The position numbers and the translations under genes are program-made. From Adiantum capillus-veneris (Eukaryota > Streptophyta > Polypodiopsida > Polypodiales > Pteridaceae), in assembly GCA_014529385.2 (NCBI GenBank), contig CM043942.1, positions 61,355,184 through 61,419,183 of the forward strand: 64,000 bases of DNA, written 5' to 3'. Each line of letters starts with the position of its first letter. Positions within the stretch are counted from its first letter, which is position 1. Below the pieces are notes generated by a model. The model did no database searches. It was not told where the DNA came from and worked only from the letters and a program-made list of their open reading frames with translations. This document shows, one piece after another, positions 1-10,960 of this stretch.

Positions 1-1829
1 TTGCCAGGGGTCTCAATGCAATCTGAACCCACAAGAGATAGCTTTACTTTTCCAAGTCTAGCTCATCTTTCCCTTGATGGCACCATGGCTACCATGCCTA
101 CACCAATGATGGGCATGCCAAGAAACACGCCATGGACCTCATTTGTTAGTAAAGAACTGCTACATGGTAGCTTAATGCCTGCAACAGTACCTGCAAGTGT
201 GTACCAATCGTATACACCCATGGGTCCTCATACTCATGTAGTTCCTCCCTCTCCCATTGTTTCAACAACCTATGCTCCACAACCACAACACCCAAGCTGT
301 TATTTGAATGGGACCATACCGGCTAGCATTAGCATGTCACATCCGACGTCTGCTATGCCTAGGGCCACACATATGAGCTTTGGGCCACCACATGGTACAA
401 CACCGTACCAAACGTGGAACCCAAGGGCTTCCTATGCGCCAATCCCAATGCCAATACCTACTCCACATGTAGTCTCTGGAGCGCCTTCACCCACGGTGCT
501 TGCTCACTTAGGTGACCTGGCAACATTTTCTCAAGCTATCGGCTGATCTATTGCTGAGAATATGCATAACACGCATGATAGAGAACCTAGAAGTAAGGCA
601 TTACAAATAGCCAAGCGCACACAAAAATTTAGTGGAGACGGAGATGTGAGAAAGAATATCGAAGTGTTTGAATAAATATGCAATTCTCTAGGAGAACACA
701 ATGACCTGCATAAAAGTAATGCTTTAAGCCTAACCTTAAGTGAGAAGGCAAGGGATTGGTACAAAACCCTAAGGGTGGAAGAAAAAACGATTTACCCTAC
801 TCTTAGGAGACTGTTCTTGAAAGAATACATACGAGAGGGAGTGCTTTGGGGTGTAGCCTCTCAACTCCAAAAATCCCAACAAGAGGAAGGAGAGTCGATG
901 AGAGATTTTATTAGTCGCTTAAAGAATTTGAGTTCTCATTGTAATCCAAATGAGTGCTTCAAAAATAATTAATTTCTTGATAGATTCATTAGGGGATTAC
1001 GACATGAGGATATCTACAATGGCCTAGTCATTAGAGGTATCACCACTTGGGAAGCGATCACCACCAATGCGATCCAGTTGGAGGATAATTTAATGATTCA
1101 AGGAGAAAGAGTGTCTGTTTCGCCTATTGCAAGGAGCCAAAGATATGTGAGATGACTTTATCAGATCTCACCAAGGCCATTCAAGAGAGTCTTAGAGACA
1201 ATCGTGCTCCACAAAACAATCATATGTATCCAAGAAGGGAGCAACAATGGTGCTCAGTATGCTATGGTCTGCATAGTACCAGTGAATGCCCTACTTTTAG
1301 AGCTAAATTCAATGGGAATTGCAATGCCTGTGGGAGGTATGGTCATCAAGCTAAGGTTGGCATAGTATTTAAGTGTGCAATGGCCAATAGACCAACCTTA
1401 GCATGGACAGACACACCTCGAGTGTCTGCATTGATGCCGGCCCCACCTCTTGAGCAAACGTCCCAACACATGGTCCCTAGGGCCCAAAATGTTGTTCAAA
1501 CAACACCCTTACAACCTCTAGTGCTAGGACCGCAACCACCACATCCGAGAATCACTTTTGTGAATCAAGTGGGTTGTGAGTCATCTATTGCTTGTTTGGA
1601 AGGCTGTGAGGAAGATAAAGACCCTAATATTGCCTATTGGATGTATGTGCTTGAAGAAAGTCCACAATATGACATGGAGGACTATTGGGGACAAGTCAAA
1701 CCTATCTATCAAGTAGTTGCTCTTGCTGCAAGAGGCCAAAATATCAATTACACTGGCAAGAGACCACCTCTTCAATGCTATGAGTGTGGAGGTCCACATC
1801 ATGTGGCCGAGTGTCCTATTAGGCTATAA
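1..1829 (+). pseudogene. Gag region of Ty3-type element, broken
   Basis: The region starts with an open Pro/Met/Ser/Thr-rich stretch (1-546). A Gag core follows between about 547 and 1150, in the same frame but cut by stops; it includes LSEKARDWYKTL and DFISRLKNLSSHC, typical of the retrotransposon Gag fold. A frame change near 1150 leads into 1152-1829, which carries Cys/His clusters: CSVCYGLHSTSECP, then CNACGRYGHQ, then CYECGGPHHVAECP near its end. Gag would form the particle and bind element RNA through these knuckles. In-frame stops at 544-546 and 970-972, plus the frame change, make it a pseudogene. Whether the first 546 bases belong to Gag or to an upstream extension cannot be decided because the start is outside the window. 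Confidence 0.75.
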
Positions 1830-2136
1830 AAGAACGTCACACTAATGCAAACCAATCAAGCGAGCACGTCTACAATGCTGATACTCGTGTAATCGATGTG
1901 GCATAGATAATTTGACTGCCCAATGTCCGAATAATCCAAATGCACCAAAGATCACACCATTAAACTTGATTGAGGTTACGAAGGAGCCATCACAAAGTAC
2001 ACCTGTGGTACCAATAACTGTACTCACACAATCGATGCTCCAAAAACAAAATTATATCCTTGAAGAAAGAGACACGGCATCAATTGCCTAATCTTAGAAG
2101 AAGAAGAAAACACAAAGGAAGAGATCGCAAAAAGCG

Positions 2137-3498
2137 GTGAAGTCAGACCCTAGTTCAAAGACCAACATAGGGACTGGTGATGACCCTGTATATATGAACG
2201 ACACTGAAGAGGATTCTGATTTAGGTGAAACCATGGAGACTAAAACGACCACTAGGAAAGAAACCATCAAGGAAGATCGTCATGAGCCACAATGGCCAAG
2301 ATCCAAGAAGAAGATAGGAACTTATCCAAACCCTACAGAGGAGATCAAGCAGGTTAAGCAATTAAGGAGTTTGGTTTAAGATACCCAAAGGGATCTGGAG
2401 CCAGTACCTAGGCAGATCCAAATTATAGACACAATGTTCCCTACACAACAACAATCTCACAAAGTCCATAGACCCCTAGCCATACCTAGTGTCATCCAAG
2501 AAGAAAGTGACTTAAAGTCATGGGGAAGTAGGCGTACTCACTTCTTGTTGGAAAGAATGTCTACAGAAGGACTACCTGACCTTATCGAAAAAATGGAGAT
2601 CCCATCTTCCCCATGTCAAGGGACTGAAGCCCAAAAGGTGCCGTTAAATATTGCCAAATTGATGGATTTCATGGCTTTCGAAATTAGAACCACCATCATG
2701 TCCAAACTATATGGAGACCCTGAGCTATTCTTAGCTCTTCGAGCTTTCCTCAATGGAGAACTTAAGGTCGGGCTACCACAATTTGCACAAATGGATGGAG
2801 CTAGGGAGATGTCAATAGAGGAGGAACACTTAGATCCACAACCCAAGCTAGATGAGAACCTTGTTGTAGAAATACATGTTAACAAGTTGGGACAATACTT
2901 TGAGGGAGATGAATCCAATGCAACCATACCAATAACTACCAAGGGATTAACTGTGAAGGGAATCCTTGATGGTGGCACTGGGGTTAGCATTGTGACTAAA
3001 AATTATTGGAAAACTATGGGAAGACCTCACCTTTCTACCACAACCGTAGTAGTAAAGATGGCCAATGGGTCTATGGTTAAACCTATTGGGATGCTAGAAG
3101 ATCTTGAGATCAAGGTCTTTGGACATAAAATAAGAATTACCTTCATTGTTATTTATTTCTCCAAGCACACTATTGCATCTGAGATGATCTTACGACGTCC
3201 TTTCATGAGGGAAGCAAAAATGGTGCATGATTGGTCTAAAAACCATGTCTACTTGCAGTTCCAAGATTTTGTCATTCGAGTGGATCTTGTAATTGGTCGA
3301 GCACATCCTCTAGGAAACAGGTTTATAATTGATCATAGATCTGACACCACAGTTCACTCGGCCCCATTGCAGTATTGTTACACGTGTAAAGAGGACACTG
3401 ATGTTGGGGAAGATTCTCCTTATATGGATGTACTACCTGGGATGACTGAGTCGGACAATGTGGATTGGGTCCACCTAGCAGCAACCATAGACACTTAG
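2137..3498 (+). pseudogene. Linker and first retropepsin-like domain of Ty3-type element
   Basis: An open charged linker (2137-2379) is followed by a 354-residue open frame (2434-3498). The second half looks like a retroviral-type aspartic protease. It has the active-site strand VKGILDGGTG, a flap-like stretch with MANGSMVKPIG, and a late hydrophobic segment SEMILRRPFM where most copies read ILG.PF/W. The usual active-site triplet Asp-Ser/Thr-Gly reads Asp-Gly-Gly here, so activity is doubtful. The domain sits in its usual place before reverse transcriptase and would cut the polyprotein. Confidence 0.7.
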
Positions 3499-3979
3499 GG
3501 AAATAGGGGGACGACCTGGGTAACACCTGAGGGGGATGAAATGCCACCACTCGTACTCTTAAATATGCTAGAAGCAATGCATATAGCTTCTGATGACTTA
3601 CAAGATGAAGGTTTGACTGGCATTGGAACCAGTAGCGTCTCACAAGACTTATAGCCCACATGATTTGGGGTCAGAATCATCAATTGAAATTGACTATGAG
3701 GACAAAGAATCTGAGTTAAATCTTAGTGCAAATGTGGGGCAAACCATTCAAGGCCTAGTGGTACCCTAGATGACAATCTATCCAAGGGAGCAGAAGACAC
3801 AAGTAGCGACTCATGTAGTGACTCTTCACTAGAGATCGATTGTAATAAAAAAATTAGACAAGAAGACTAAGAGATATAAGAGGTGAAAATATCGATCAAA
3901 TGTGCGTGCTAGAATAAATGAAAAGAAATCTACTACAGAATGGCTTGATTATATAGGGGCATGTGATGCTCATTAGAAG

Positions 3980-5341
3980 TTGGTAGATAACTGGGGTGAA
4001 TACCCTCAAAGCGTTATGTGGTGTAGTCCACAACCCATTGACATCGCACAACTAGAGGCTATAGAGAAGACAAAGTTGAGCCATACTATAAGGAGACAAC
4101 AAAATCGAGGGTTAGCTCAACAACAAAAGGAATCAGAAGTGAAATCACAGTCCACAGGACAACAAGACCCCACAGACTTACACCCTGCACCTGAACATTT
4201 CAAATCCTACAGCACAGAGGAACGTAAGGTTGTGTATACAAAGGCTCATAGAAAACCTATCGATGGAATCAATGGAGTTTATGACGGTCCAGTGATAGTT
4301 AAGGAAATAGAGCTAGCAGACCCAGGAGAAGCGTCCAAACCTGTTTTCATTGCCCAAGATCTGACAGAAACTAAGAAGTGTATACTTAAAAAACTTCTCA
4401 AGGAATATAGGGATATATTTGCTTGGACATATCATGATATGAAAGGTGTTCCACCTTCCGTGGTGCAACACACAATCCCCATGAATACCATGGCTAAACC
4501 AGTTCAGCAACGACCCTACCCAATGAATCCTAAATATGCAAAGATCGTTCAAGAAGAGATTGAAAAGCTTGTGAAATGCGGATTCATATACCCTATTGAG
4601 CACTTAGAATGAGTGTCTCCAATAGTGATTGTACCAAAAAAGAATAAAACACTCAGAGTGGGCATGGATCTCAAGAAGGTCAATGCCGCCACTAGGAGGG
4701 ACCATTACCCCTTTCCATATTTAGAACATGTGCTTGAAAGAGTTGCAGGGAAGGAAGCTTATAGCTTTTTAGATGGGTACCTGGCTATAATCAAATCACA
4801 ATTGCGTTAGAGGACCAAGCTAAAACAGCATTTATAATCGAATTTCAAGTGTTCGCATTTTCGTGTTATGGATTTTGGCTTAACCAATGTCCCTGCTACC
4901 TTTCAAAGATTAATAAACACTGCTTTTAGAGAATATTTGAGGGAGTTTTGCGAAGCTTTCTTAAATGACCTTTGTGTTTATTCCTCTTGGGAAGAACATC
5001 TATCATGCTTATGAAAAGTGTTTAAGAAATACAAATTGTATCGCATCTCCTTAAACCCTTTCAAATGCCAATTTTGGGTTAAACATGCAGTCATTTTAGG
5101 GCATATAGTGTCCAAAAATGGGATTTCCACAGATGAGAGCAAAATTAAAGGCATTGCTGAATTGCCACCACCTACAAACTATAAAGGAGTTCAAAGGTTC
5201 ATGGGCCATGTTGGTTATTACCGACGGTTTATTTTAAACTTTGCCGAGATAGCTCGTCCTTTGTACAAGCTTCTTATCGAGTTCCATTGGACCGCGGAGG
5301 AGTGTGACCATGCTTATGAGTCACTGAAAAACCTGGACTAG
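3980..5341 (+). pseudogene. Reverse transcriptase of Ty3-type element, inactivated
   Basis: The N-terminal part (3980-4612) reads through FAWTYHDMKGVPPSVVQH and the QRPYPMNPKYA entry motif. It stops at TGA 4610-4612, exactly where the family has Trp before VSPIVIVPKK, and then continues in the same frame to 4810. The middle part (about 4811-5017) is frame-broken but keeps [14 protein letters not shown]. The catalytic YxDD box reads FLND, with the first Asp replaced by Asn. The C-terminal part (5018-5341) has GHIVSKNGI and GYYRRFILNFAEIARPL. A stop, frame breaks and a changed active-site residue together make this an inactive relic. Confidence 0.88.
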
Positions 5342-5357
5342 TGCTCCTAATCTACGA

Positions 5358-5740
5358 GTGCCCGATTGGAATGTAATTTTCCATGTGCATATTGATGCAT
5401 CAAACTTTGTTATTGGGTGTGTTCTAGCTCAACCAGGAGAACATAAATTGGACTATCCCATTAGCTTTGCAAGTCATCAATTGAATGATGCCGAGAGAAA
5501 CTACACCACTACAGAGCAAGAAGGTTTAGGTAAGATTTATGCGGTGAAGAAATTTTGCTACTATCTTCTGGCCAACAAGTTTGTTTTCTATGTTGATCAT
5601 CAAGCCTTCTTGTATCTAGTAAATAAACCTTGTTCCACGAGAAGAATTACACGATGATTGTTAATTCTCCTTGAGTTTGATTTTACCGTTGTGGTGAGAC
5701 CTGGTAAAAGACATGCCATGGCAGATCATTTGTCTCGCAT
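5358..5740 (+). pseudogene. RNase H domain of Ty3-type element
   Basis: This is the Ty3-type RNase H that follows reverse transcriptase. Visible motifs are FHVHIDASNFVIGCVLAQ (first catalytic Asp), PISFASHQLNDAERNYTTTEQE (catalytic Glu) and FVFYVDHQAFLYL (second Asp). The TGA at 5655-5657 interrupts the frame where relatives have Trp in an ITRWL-like context; the frame then resumes with LEFDFTVVVRPGKRHAMADHLSR, the usual end of this domain. The domain would degrade the RNA strand of the RNA-DNA hybrid. Confidence 0.82.
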
Positions 5741-5899
5741 ACCCAATGGTGAAGCCCCTACTAGAGTCGATGATGATGAATTGCCCGATACTTCTCTATT
5801 CATAGTCGAAACCATACTTGAATGGAGTGAGAAGATTGTGAACTTTCTAGTTAATGGTTTTCCACCCAAAGAGCTTCGTAAGGACATAGCTCAAAAACT

Positions 5900-7104
5900 G
5901 TTAAAAGAATGTGAACCTTATTCTCTCATTGCAAGAACTCTCTACAGGTTAGGGAAGGATGATATTCTTAGACGTTGTGCCTGTGAGGATGAGTATTTAT
6001 ACATACTGCAAGAAGCCCACATGGGTATAGCCGAAGGACATTTTTCAGGGGAACTAAGAGCTAGAAAGGTGTTGCAATCAGGCTATTGGTGGCCTACCTT
6101 ATTCAAGAATGCATCACTTTTTGCAAAAGGATGTGGTGAATGCCAACGTTACAAGATCACACAATGAAAGGATAAGATGCCCTTACATCTTGTTAAAGTG
6201 ACTCAACCATTTGAAAAATGGGGTTTAGACTTTGTAGGCCCAATTAGTCTCACAGCTCGTAGCACTCAATCTCGATATATTATCGTTGCCACTGACTATG
6301 TGACAAAGTGGGCAGAAGCCAAGGCGACACGTAAGGCTGATGCAAGGTCAACTGCCAAGTTTCTCTTTGAGAATGTTATTACAAGATTTTGTTATCCCTG
6401 AGATTGTGAGTGAAAATGGTACTCATTTTATAAATGGATTGATAAAAGAACTCGCTACCAACTTCATGGTAGCTCACCATAAGTCCACACCTTATTATCC
6501 ACAAGCAAATGGCCAAGCTGAGAGCACCAACAAGACCTTAATCTCTATCTTAACCAAAACGGTGGAAGCTCATCGCACAGATTGGAATTTAAAGCTAACT
6601 TCAGCTTTATGGGCTTATCGTACTTCTTACAAAGTGGCTATGAATTGTACACCATTCAAAATGGTATATGGCCAAGATGCAGTTATGCCATGGGAGTTTG
6701 TAATTCCTAGTCTGCGTGTAGCTTCACAAGAAGGGTGGGATGGTAACCCTTTAGTTGAGCGCTTATATATCCTTGAAAGGTTAGATGAAGAAAGGCAATT
6801 GGCTATGCAAAACGCACTTGTGGAGAAATATAGGAGGAAGAAATGGTTTGACCGACATTTAAAGAACAAGGATATCAATGTTGGTGATAAAGTCCTTATG
6901 TATGGAGTGCGTAACGAAAAGAAAAATTTGAAATATGCGGGAAAAGGACCATATAGAGTATGTGAAATCACCCCACAAGGGACCATTCGTGTGGAGACTC
7001 TTGATGGAGTTGAAACCACTGGATTCCTCAATGGGAGCAAATTTAAAAGATATTATGATCCTTTAATCCAAGAGGAACTACATGCCATCCATCAAAAAAG
7101 ATAG
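5900..7104 (+). pseudogene. Integrase of Ty3-type element, frame-broken
   Basis: The zinc-binding HHCC domain is visible at about 6015-6160 (EAHMGIAEGHFSG followed by CGECQRYK). A TGA at 6165-6167 interrupts the frame. The catalytic core follows with WGLDFVGPI (first Asp), then a frame change near 6390-6400 into the 6340-7104 frame, VSENGTHF and ANGQAESTNKTL (Glu). The second catalytic Asp appears as Glu (SENG where relatives read SDNG). The C-terminal part has KVLMYGVRNEKKNLKYAGKGPYRV, like the usual GPY/F module. The domain would insert cDNA into the genome, but is expected to be inactive here. Confidence 0.85.
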
Positions 7105-7262
7105 CCAAGGCACAAACAGAATTGAAGAAGATACAAGCTCAAGCTAAGACTAAAGAGCGACAACAACGTATAAGATGCCAACGAGAGGCCAACCTTGAAG
7201 TTACACATGCATTCCACGTTGAAACAGAGGATAATTGGTTGGACTCTGACACACCTCTATGA

Positions 7263-8105
7263 TACCGTATTGAGCTAAATAGTGCCTATGGAAAAGTGCT
7301 ATATAACGCCTTATTGGACAAGGGTGCTAAGTATAATTTGTTGTAATATGAAGTATGGTGTCAATTGAGAAAGCCACCTCTATCTGAGAGTATTATCCAA
7401 GTCAAGGGTGTCAACAAGAAAAAAACTACGGTTTTTGGAATCTGGCACACTTCGGTCAGTTATGACAATGGGGTTGTAGCTCAAGACTTTTTTGTCATGC
7501 CTGTTGGAACTATGGAGGGTAATATAAACTTAGGATGCACATGGATGATAGCCACCAAATGCACTATTGATTGGGGTACTGGGGGTGTGAGAACGCAGAA
7601 ACCAACTCTTAGCCCTGCCACTCAAGCCATAGTCCCTGAGATATTGCCTCTTAAGAAAATAAAACCCAAAACATTGCATATCCAGGAGGTTGAACCATAT
7701 GTCCCCATAGCCCAACACTCTAGAGCTTCAACTGCTGTAGTTGAAATAAATCTTGAGACACACAAGACCCATCCTAATATAACAAAGAAAACATACAAGT
7801 GGGTCCCTAAAGATTCTTTAGCGACCATAGCTAGTGCTCAAAGACAGGATCCTGGTAAGAGATGTCCCACTTGCCCCAAGAAATGTAAAGAAGCGTTTCG
7901 TTGGATTCCTAAAAAACTTTTGGAAGCCCAAGGTAAATTGTGCTCTTACTTGCCACCTAACCCATGTGAGGCCAATCACGTAGCTCCAAAACAGATTGAA
8001 GATCGTGGAAAGGAAAAAATCATGGAATGCTATATACCCGCTCCAGAGCTAGTTTGGGTACCGAAGAATGAACAATTTGTTCCACCTAGCTCAGAAATAG
8101 GGTGA
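7263..8105 (+). pseudogene. Second retropepsin-like domain plus W-[VI]-P-K repeat region after the integrase
   Basis: Downstream of the integrase a frame reads NALLDKGAKYNLL, a stop (TAA at 7344-7346), then 246 open residues. These begin with PPLSESIIQVKGVNKKKTTV and go on to GVVAQDFFVMP and NINLGCTWMIATK. This order (D-x-G-A strand, psi-loop, DF.VM strand, LG..WM) matches a retroviral-type aspartic protease fold, with Ser of D-S-G replaced by Lys. After it come three copies of an aromatic-x-W-[VI]-P-K motif (YKWVPKDSL, FRWIPKKLL, LVWVPKNEQ) and a CPTCPKKC cluster. The standard Ty3 polyprotein does not have this block. It could be a captured or duplicated protease or an element-specific accessory ORF. 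The fold is inferred from motif order only. Confidence 0.55.
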
Positions 8106-8396
8106 AGCTTCTTGCTCTTCATGTAGTTCCTATATGGAAATAGAAACTCCGGCACAACCTCCACCTACCATTGTACATATCCATACAAACAAGGAAGAGT
8201 TTGCACCTCCCGTTGTAAGTTCACCACCTAGAACAACGTTGCAAAATTTAATCATGAGAGAGTACCTTACCACCCTTGCAACTAGATGAAACGTATAGGG
8301 TGGTCAAAAACTATTGGTTGAAGCCTTCACCCATAACAACTTCGAACAATTGGTTTCAAAAGGTGACGACATCATTCCAAAAGGTATGATCTACCC

Positions 8397-8410
8397 AAGG
8401 AAGGGGGGAG
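8397..8410 (+). other. Polypurine tract of Ty3-type element
   Basis: A purine run AAGGAAGGGGGGAG lies directly before TGTTTGCTGAC. It is in the right place and orientation to prime plus-strand synthesis, so the 3' LTR probably starts at 8411. Confidence 0.6.
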
Positions 8411-8950
8411 TGTTTGCTGACAGCCATCATTCACTTGCTACTCTCTCAAACTTTCTCCCTGACCTCTCAATCACCAATATTAGGGAATGTATATATAAAG
8501 CCTTATACTCCCAAAAAAGAAAAATAGTAAAGAGCAAGAGCAATTAGCAAACGGGTATGCACAATAAAAAAAGTCAAAACATTGACCCAGGCCTACACAT
8601 TCACATCCGGTACACTGAAACAAAAACCTATGTCATCAAATACCTTTGATCCTCATCACCCGAGTAATGGAGGGTAGGTAGGATTAGTACAATAGGAGTG
8701 TTTTTGTTTTAGAGTTTAGTGATTACCAAAGTTCTTTCTTCCCACTGATGTTTTAGGTATTATTTGTGTTTCCTCGTGTGTATAGGAACGTGTAGCTGTT
8801 GTTAGGATTTGGACCTTCATGGGATCTTTCTCTCATTCACTCTTCAAATCCAACGTGATTATCAACGGGTGAAAGCATGAATAGGTGGAAATCTATATAT
8901 GTGATATAATTAAATAGCATAGCATGACATTGGGGGTGTGGTCACTGGTG
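8411..8950 (+). repeat. Probable 3' LTR of Ty3-type element (end uncertain)
   Basis: It begins with TG right after the purine tract and has a TATA-like ATATATAAAG at 8491-8500. The matching 5' LTR is outside the window, so the right end cannot be set; the value given is an estimate. No gene is seen between 8550 and 9050. Confidence 0.4.
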
Positions 8951-9059
8951 CCACATTTCAGACGTCCAAATTTATATTCTAAAAAATGTTTTACTAAAAA
9001 ATTCAGCCTTCACACACCCACTTTGTTTCATGAGTAGTTGGCAGTTTCAAACATCGTGC

Positions 9060-9294
<235 letters not shown>

Positions 9295-9699
9295 GTATGT
9301 CTCTCGCATTGAACATGTACACTCTCTACTGCTTGAGCACGCGCGCCCCACCTGGGATCATTTAGCTACATTAAGCTGCATTTGGAGCTGCATGAGTGCC
9401 ACACCTTGCTCATTTGCAACAAGAGGCGAGCTCCCGAGGTAATTTGCTAGTCCACAAGCTGCATGCAATCTTGGGGCAAATCCCATAGCACATCACCTTG
9501 AATGCCCTGCTTACAAGAGCAGGCCCATGAAGTTCTTGTTTCTTTTTAGCAAGGATGATAAGCGAGGACACACCACGTCTCATGAGTTCATTGGATGATG
9601 TGCAGGTACAATGTGGCTAAAGCAAAGGTGCATACCCTCCTACATGTGCTTCACTTTGTTTTGGAGTATGTGGTTCACTTCCATGTGGTTATGTGGTTA

Positions 9700-10096
9700 G
9701 AGTGTTATGGATTGTATGGTTATGTACTATATGAGCATATTCTATTTCTACTATGTGCTATATAGCACAAAATATGTGCTATATGGCCACAACATAGCCA
9801 TCATCTTCATGGAGTGGGTGGTTATATGCTATGTGCTATATGGTCACAACATAGCCATCATCTTCATGGAGTGGGTGGTTATATGCTATGTGTGGTTATG
9901 TGCTATGTGCTTTATAGTTCAATCTAGGTGTATCATGTTCACAATAGTACCCTCATCTATTTGGAATGTGTGTGATTCTATGCTATGTGCTTTATGTGGT
10001 TATGTGCTATGTGATACATAGCACAATGGACATGTGTAATATGTGCTCACAGTATAGCCCTAAAGTGTGTGTTAAATATTGATATGTGCTACATAG
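9700..10096. repeat. Palindrome-rich array (TGTGCTATATAGCACA-like), left part
   Basis: The sequence is full of TATGTGCTATGTG and GTGCTATATAGCAC units; the latter is a perfect 14-bp palindrome. It contains a 57-bp tandem duplication (9779-9835 and 9836-9892, one visible mismatch). The array breaks off at 10096, where the copia element starts, and resumes at 15714. Confidence 0.85.
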
Positions 10097-10896
10097 TGTT
10101 AAGTATGGAGCCTGATTTACCCTTGTAATTTTCTGTGGTAAAAGCGCACATTTGTAAGGCCCCCATTATGAGGAGAAGCCATCGTGCGTGAAGGAAAATC
10201 ACTCACCGGAAACCAAAATTTTCACGGACAAGAATCAAGGGCAACTTTAAAGGCCTCGAGGGCGGAGGCCCCCGAGACTTTTTTTTCGCCGGAATATTCT
10301 TTTTCACCGGAATATTATGGCCGGACGGCGGCCGGAAAGTGGTCGGAAAACAACCGGTCGGTTGGCCGGTGGCCTGTTGTCAATGGCCGGTGGTCGGAAG
10401 TCAATGGTCGGTGGCCGGTGGTCGGAAGTCAATGGCCGGTGGCCGGTGGCCAAATTCAAAAGCGGACTTGTCTTCTCAAGGGCGGCCACACATGGGCGGA
10501 TTGGAGGGTCCGATTTGGACTTATTCGCACAAGGGCGGCTACACATGGCTGTCTCTCATAAGAGAGGGCAGCCCTTTTGGCCTATAAAAGGAGGCCATTT
10601 CTACACACATTTCATAGTGTGAAGTTGATGCAACAAGGTGAGTGTGAGGTGGTGAGAGTGAAGCAAGGCGGGAGCTCCATTAAGGGTATAATCCCTTTGT
10701 AAATTACTTCTTGTTTTGAAGTACTAAAGCCATTGAGTGGCTGCTTTCCCGTGGACGTAGTCCACATTGGGTGAACCACGTATATCGTGTGTACTCTCTC
10801 TCTCTCTCTACTCTATAATCTCGTGTATGTAAATCTGTCTCTCTCCATTAAGTAATCTACTCAATTATCTATTTAGCTACGTCTTATTTCCTAACA
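10097..10896 (+). repeat. 5' LTR of copia element 1
   Basis: It starts TGTTAAGTATGG and ends TTTCCTAACA. It holds a TATA-like CTATAAAAGGAGG at about 10581-10593 and a run of GGCCGGTGG-based repeats of about 21-28 bp at 10370-10450. The same sequence recurs at 14913-15713. Confidence 0.96.
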
Positions 10897-10898
10897 AC

Positions 10899-10910
10899 TG
10901 GTATCAGAGC
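10899..10910 (+). other. Primer binding site (initiator tRNA-Met type)
   Basis: TGGTATCAGAGC lies two bases after the 5' LTR. It is the sequence used by most plant copia elements to pair with the 3' end of initiator methionine tRNA. Confidence 0.95.
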
Positions 10911-10960
10911 AAGGTTTGCTCGTAGCTAAATTATCTCAAGGAAAGGATTCCTTGAATTGA

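Larger units (their letters stand above)
1..8410 (+). mobile_element. Decayed Ty3-type LTR retrotransposon, internal region (5' end outside window)
   Basis: The coding order on the + strand is gag, zinc knuckles, retropepsin, reverse transcriptase, RNase H, integrase, which is the Ty3 (gypsy) order with integrase after RNase H. The reading frame is broken many times by stops and frameshifts, so the copy cannot encode a working polyprotein. The 5' LTR and primer site lie left of base 1. A purine tract at 8397-8410 marks the start of the 3' LTR. A further ORF region follows the integrase (7263-8105), which is unusual. Clade within Ty3 was not determined. Confidence 0.9.

Noticed and set aside
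10184-10622. ORFs of 80-125 residues on both strands inside the copia LTR (also at 15000-15439)
   Set aside because: They come from GGCCGGTGG repeats in non-coding LTR DNA and are open in several frames at once.
10899-10910. Possible tRNA-Met gene fragment
   Set aside because: TGGTATCAGAGC directly after an LTR is a primer binding site; no cloverleaf surrounds it.
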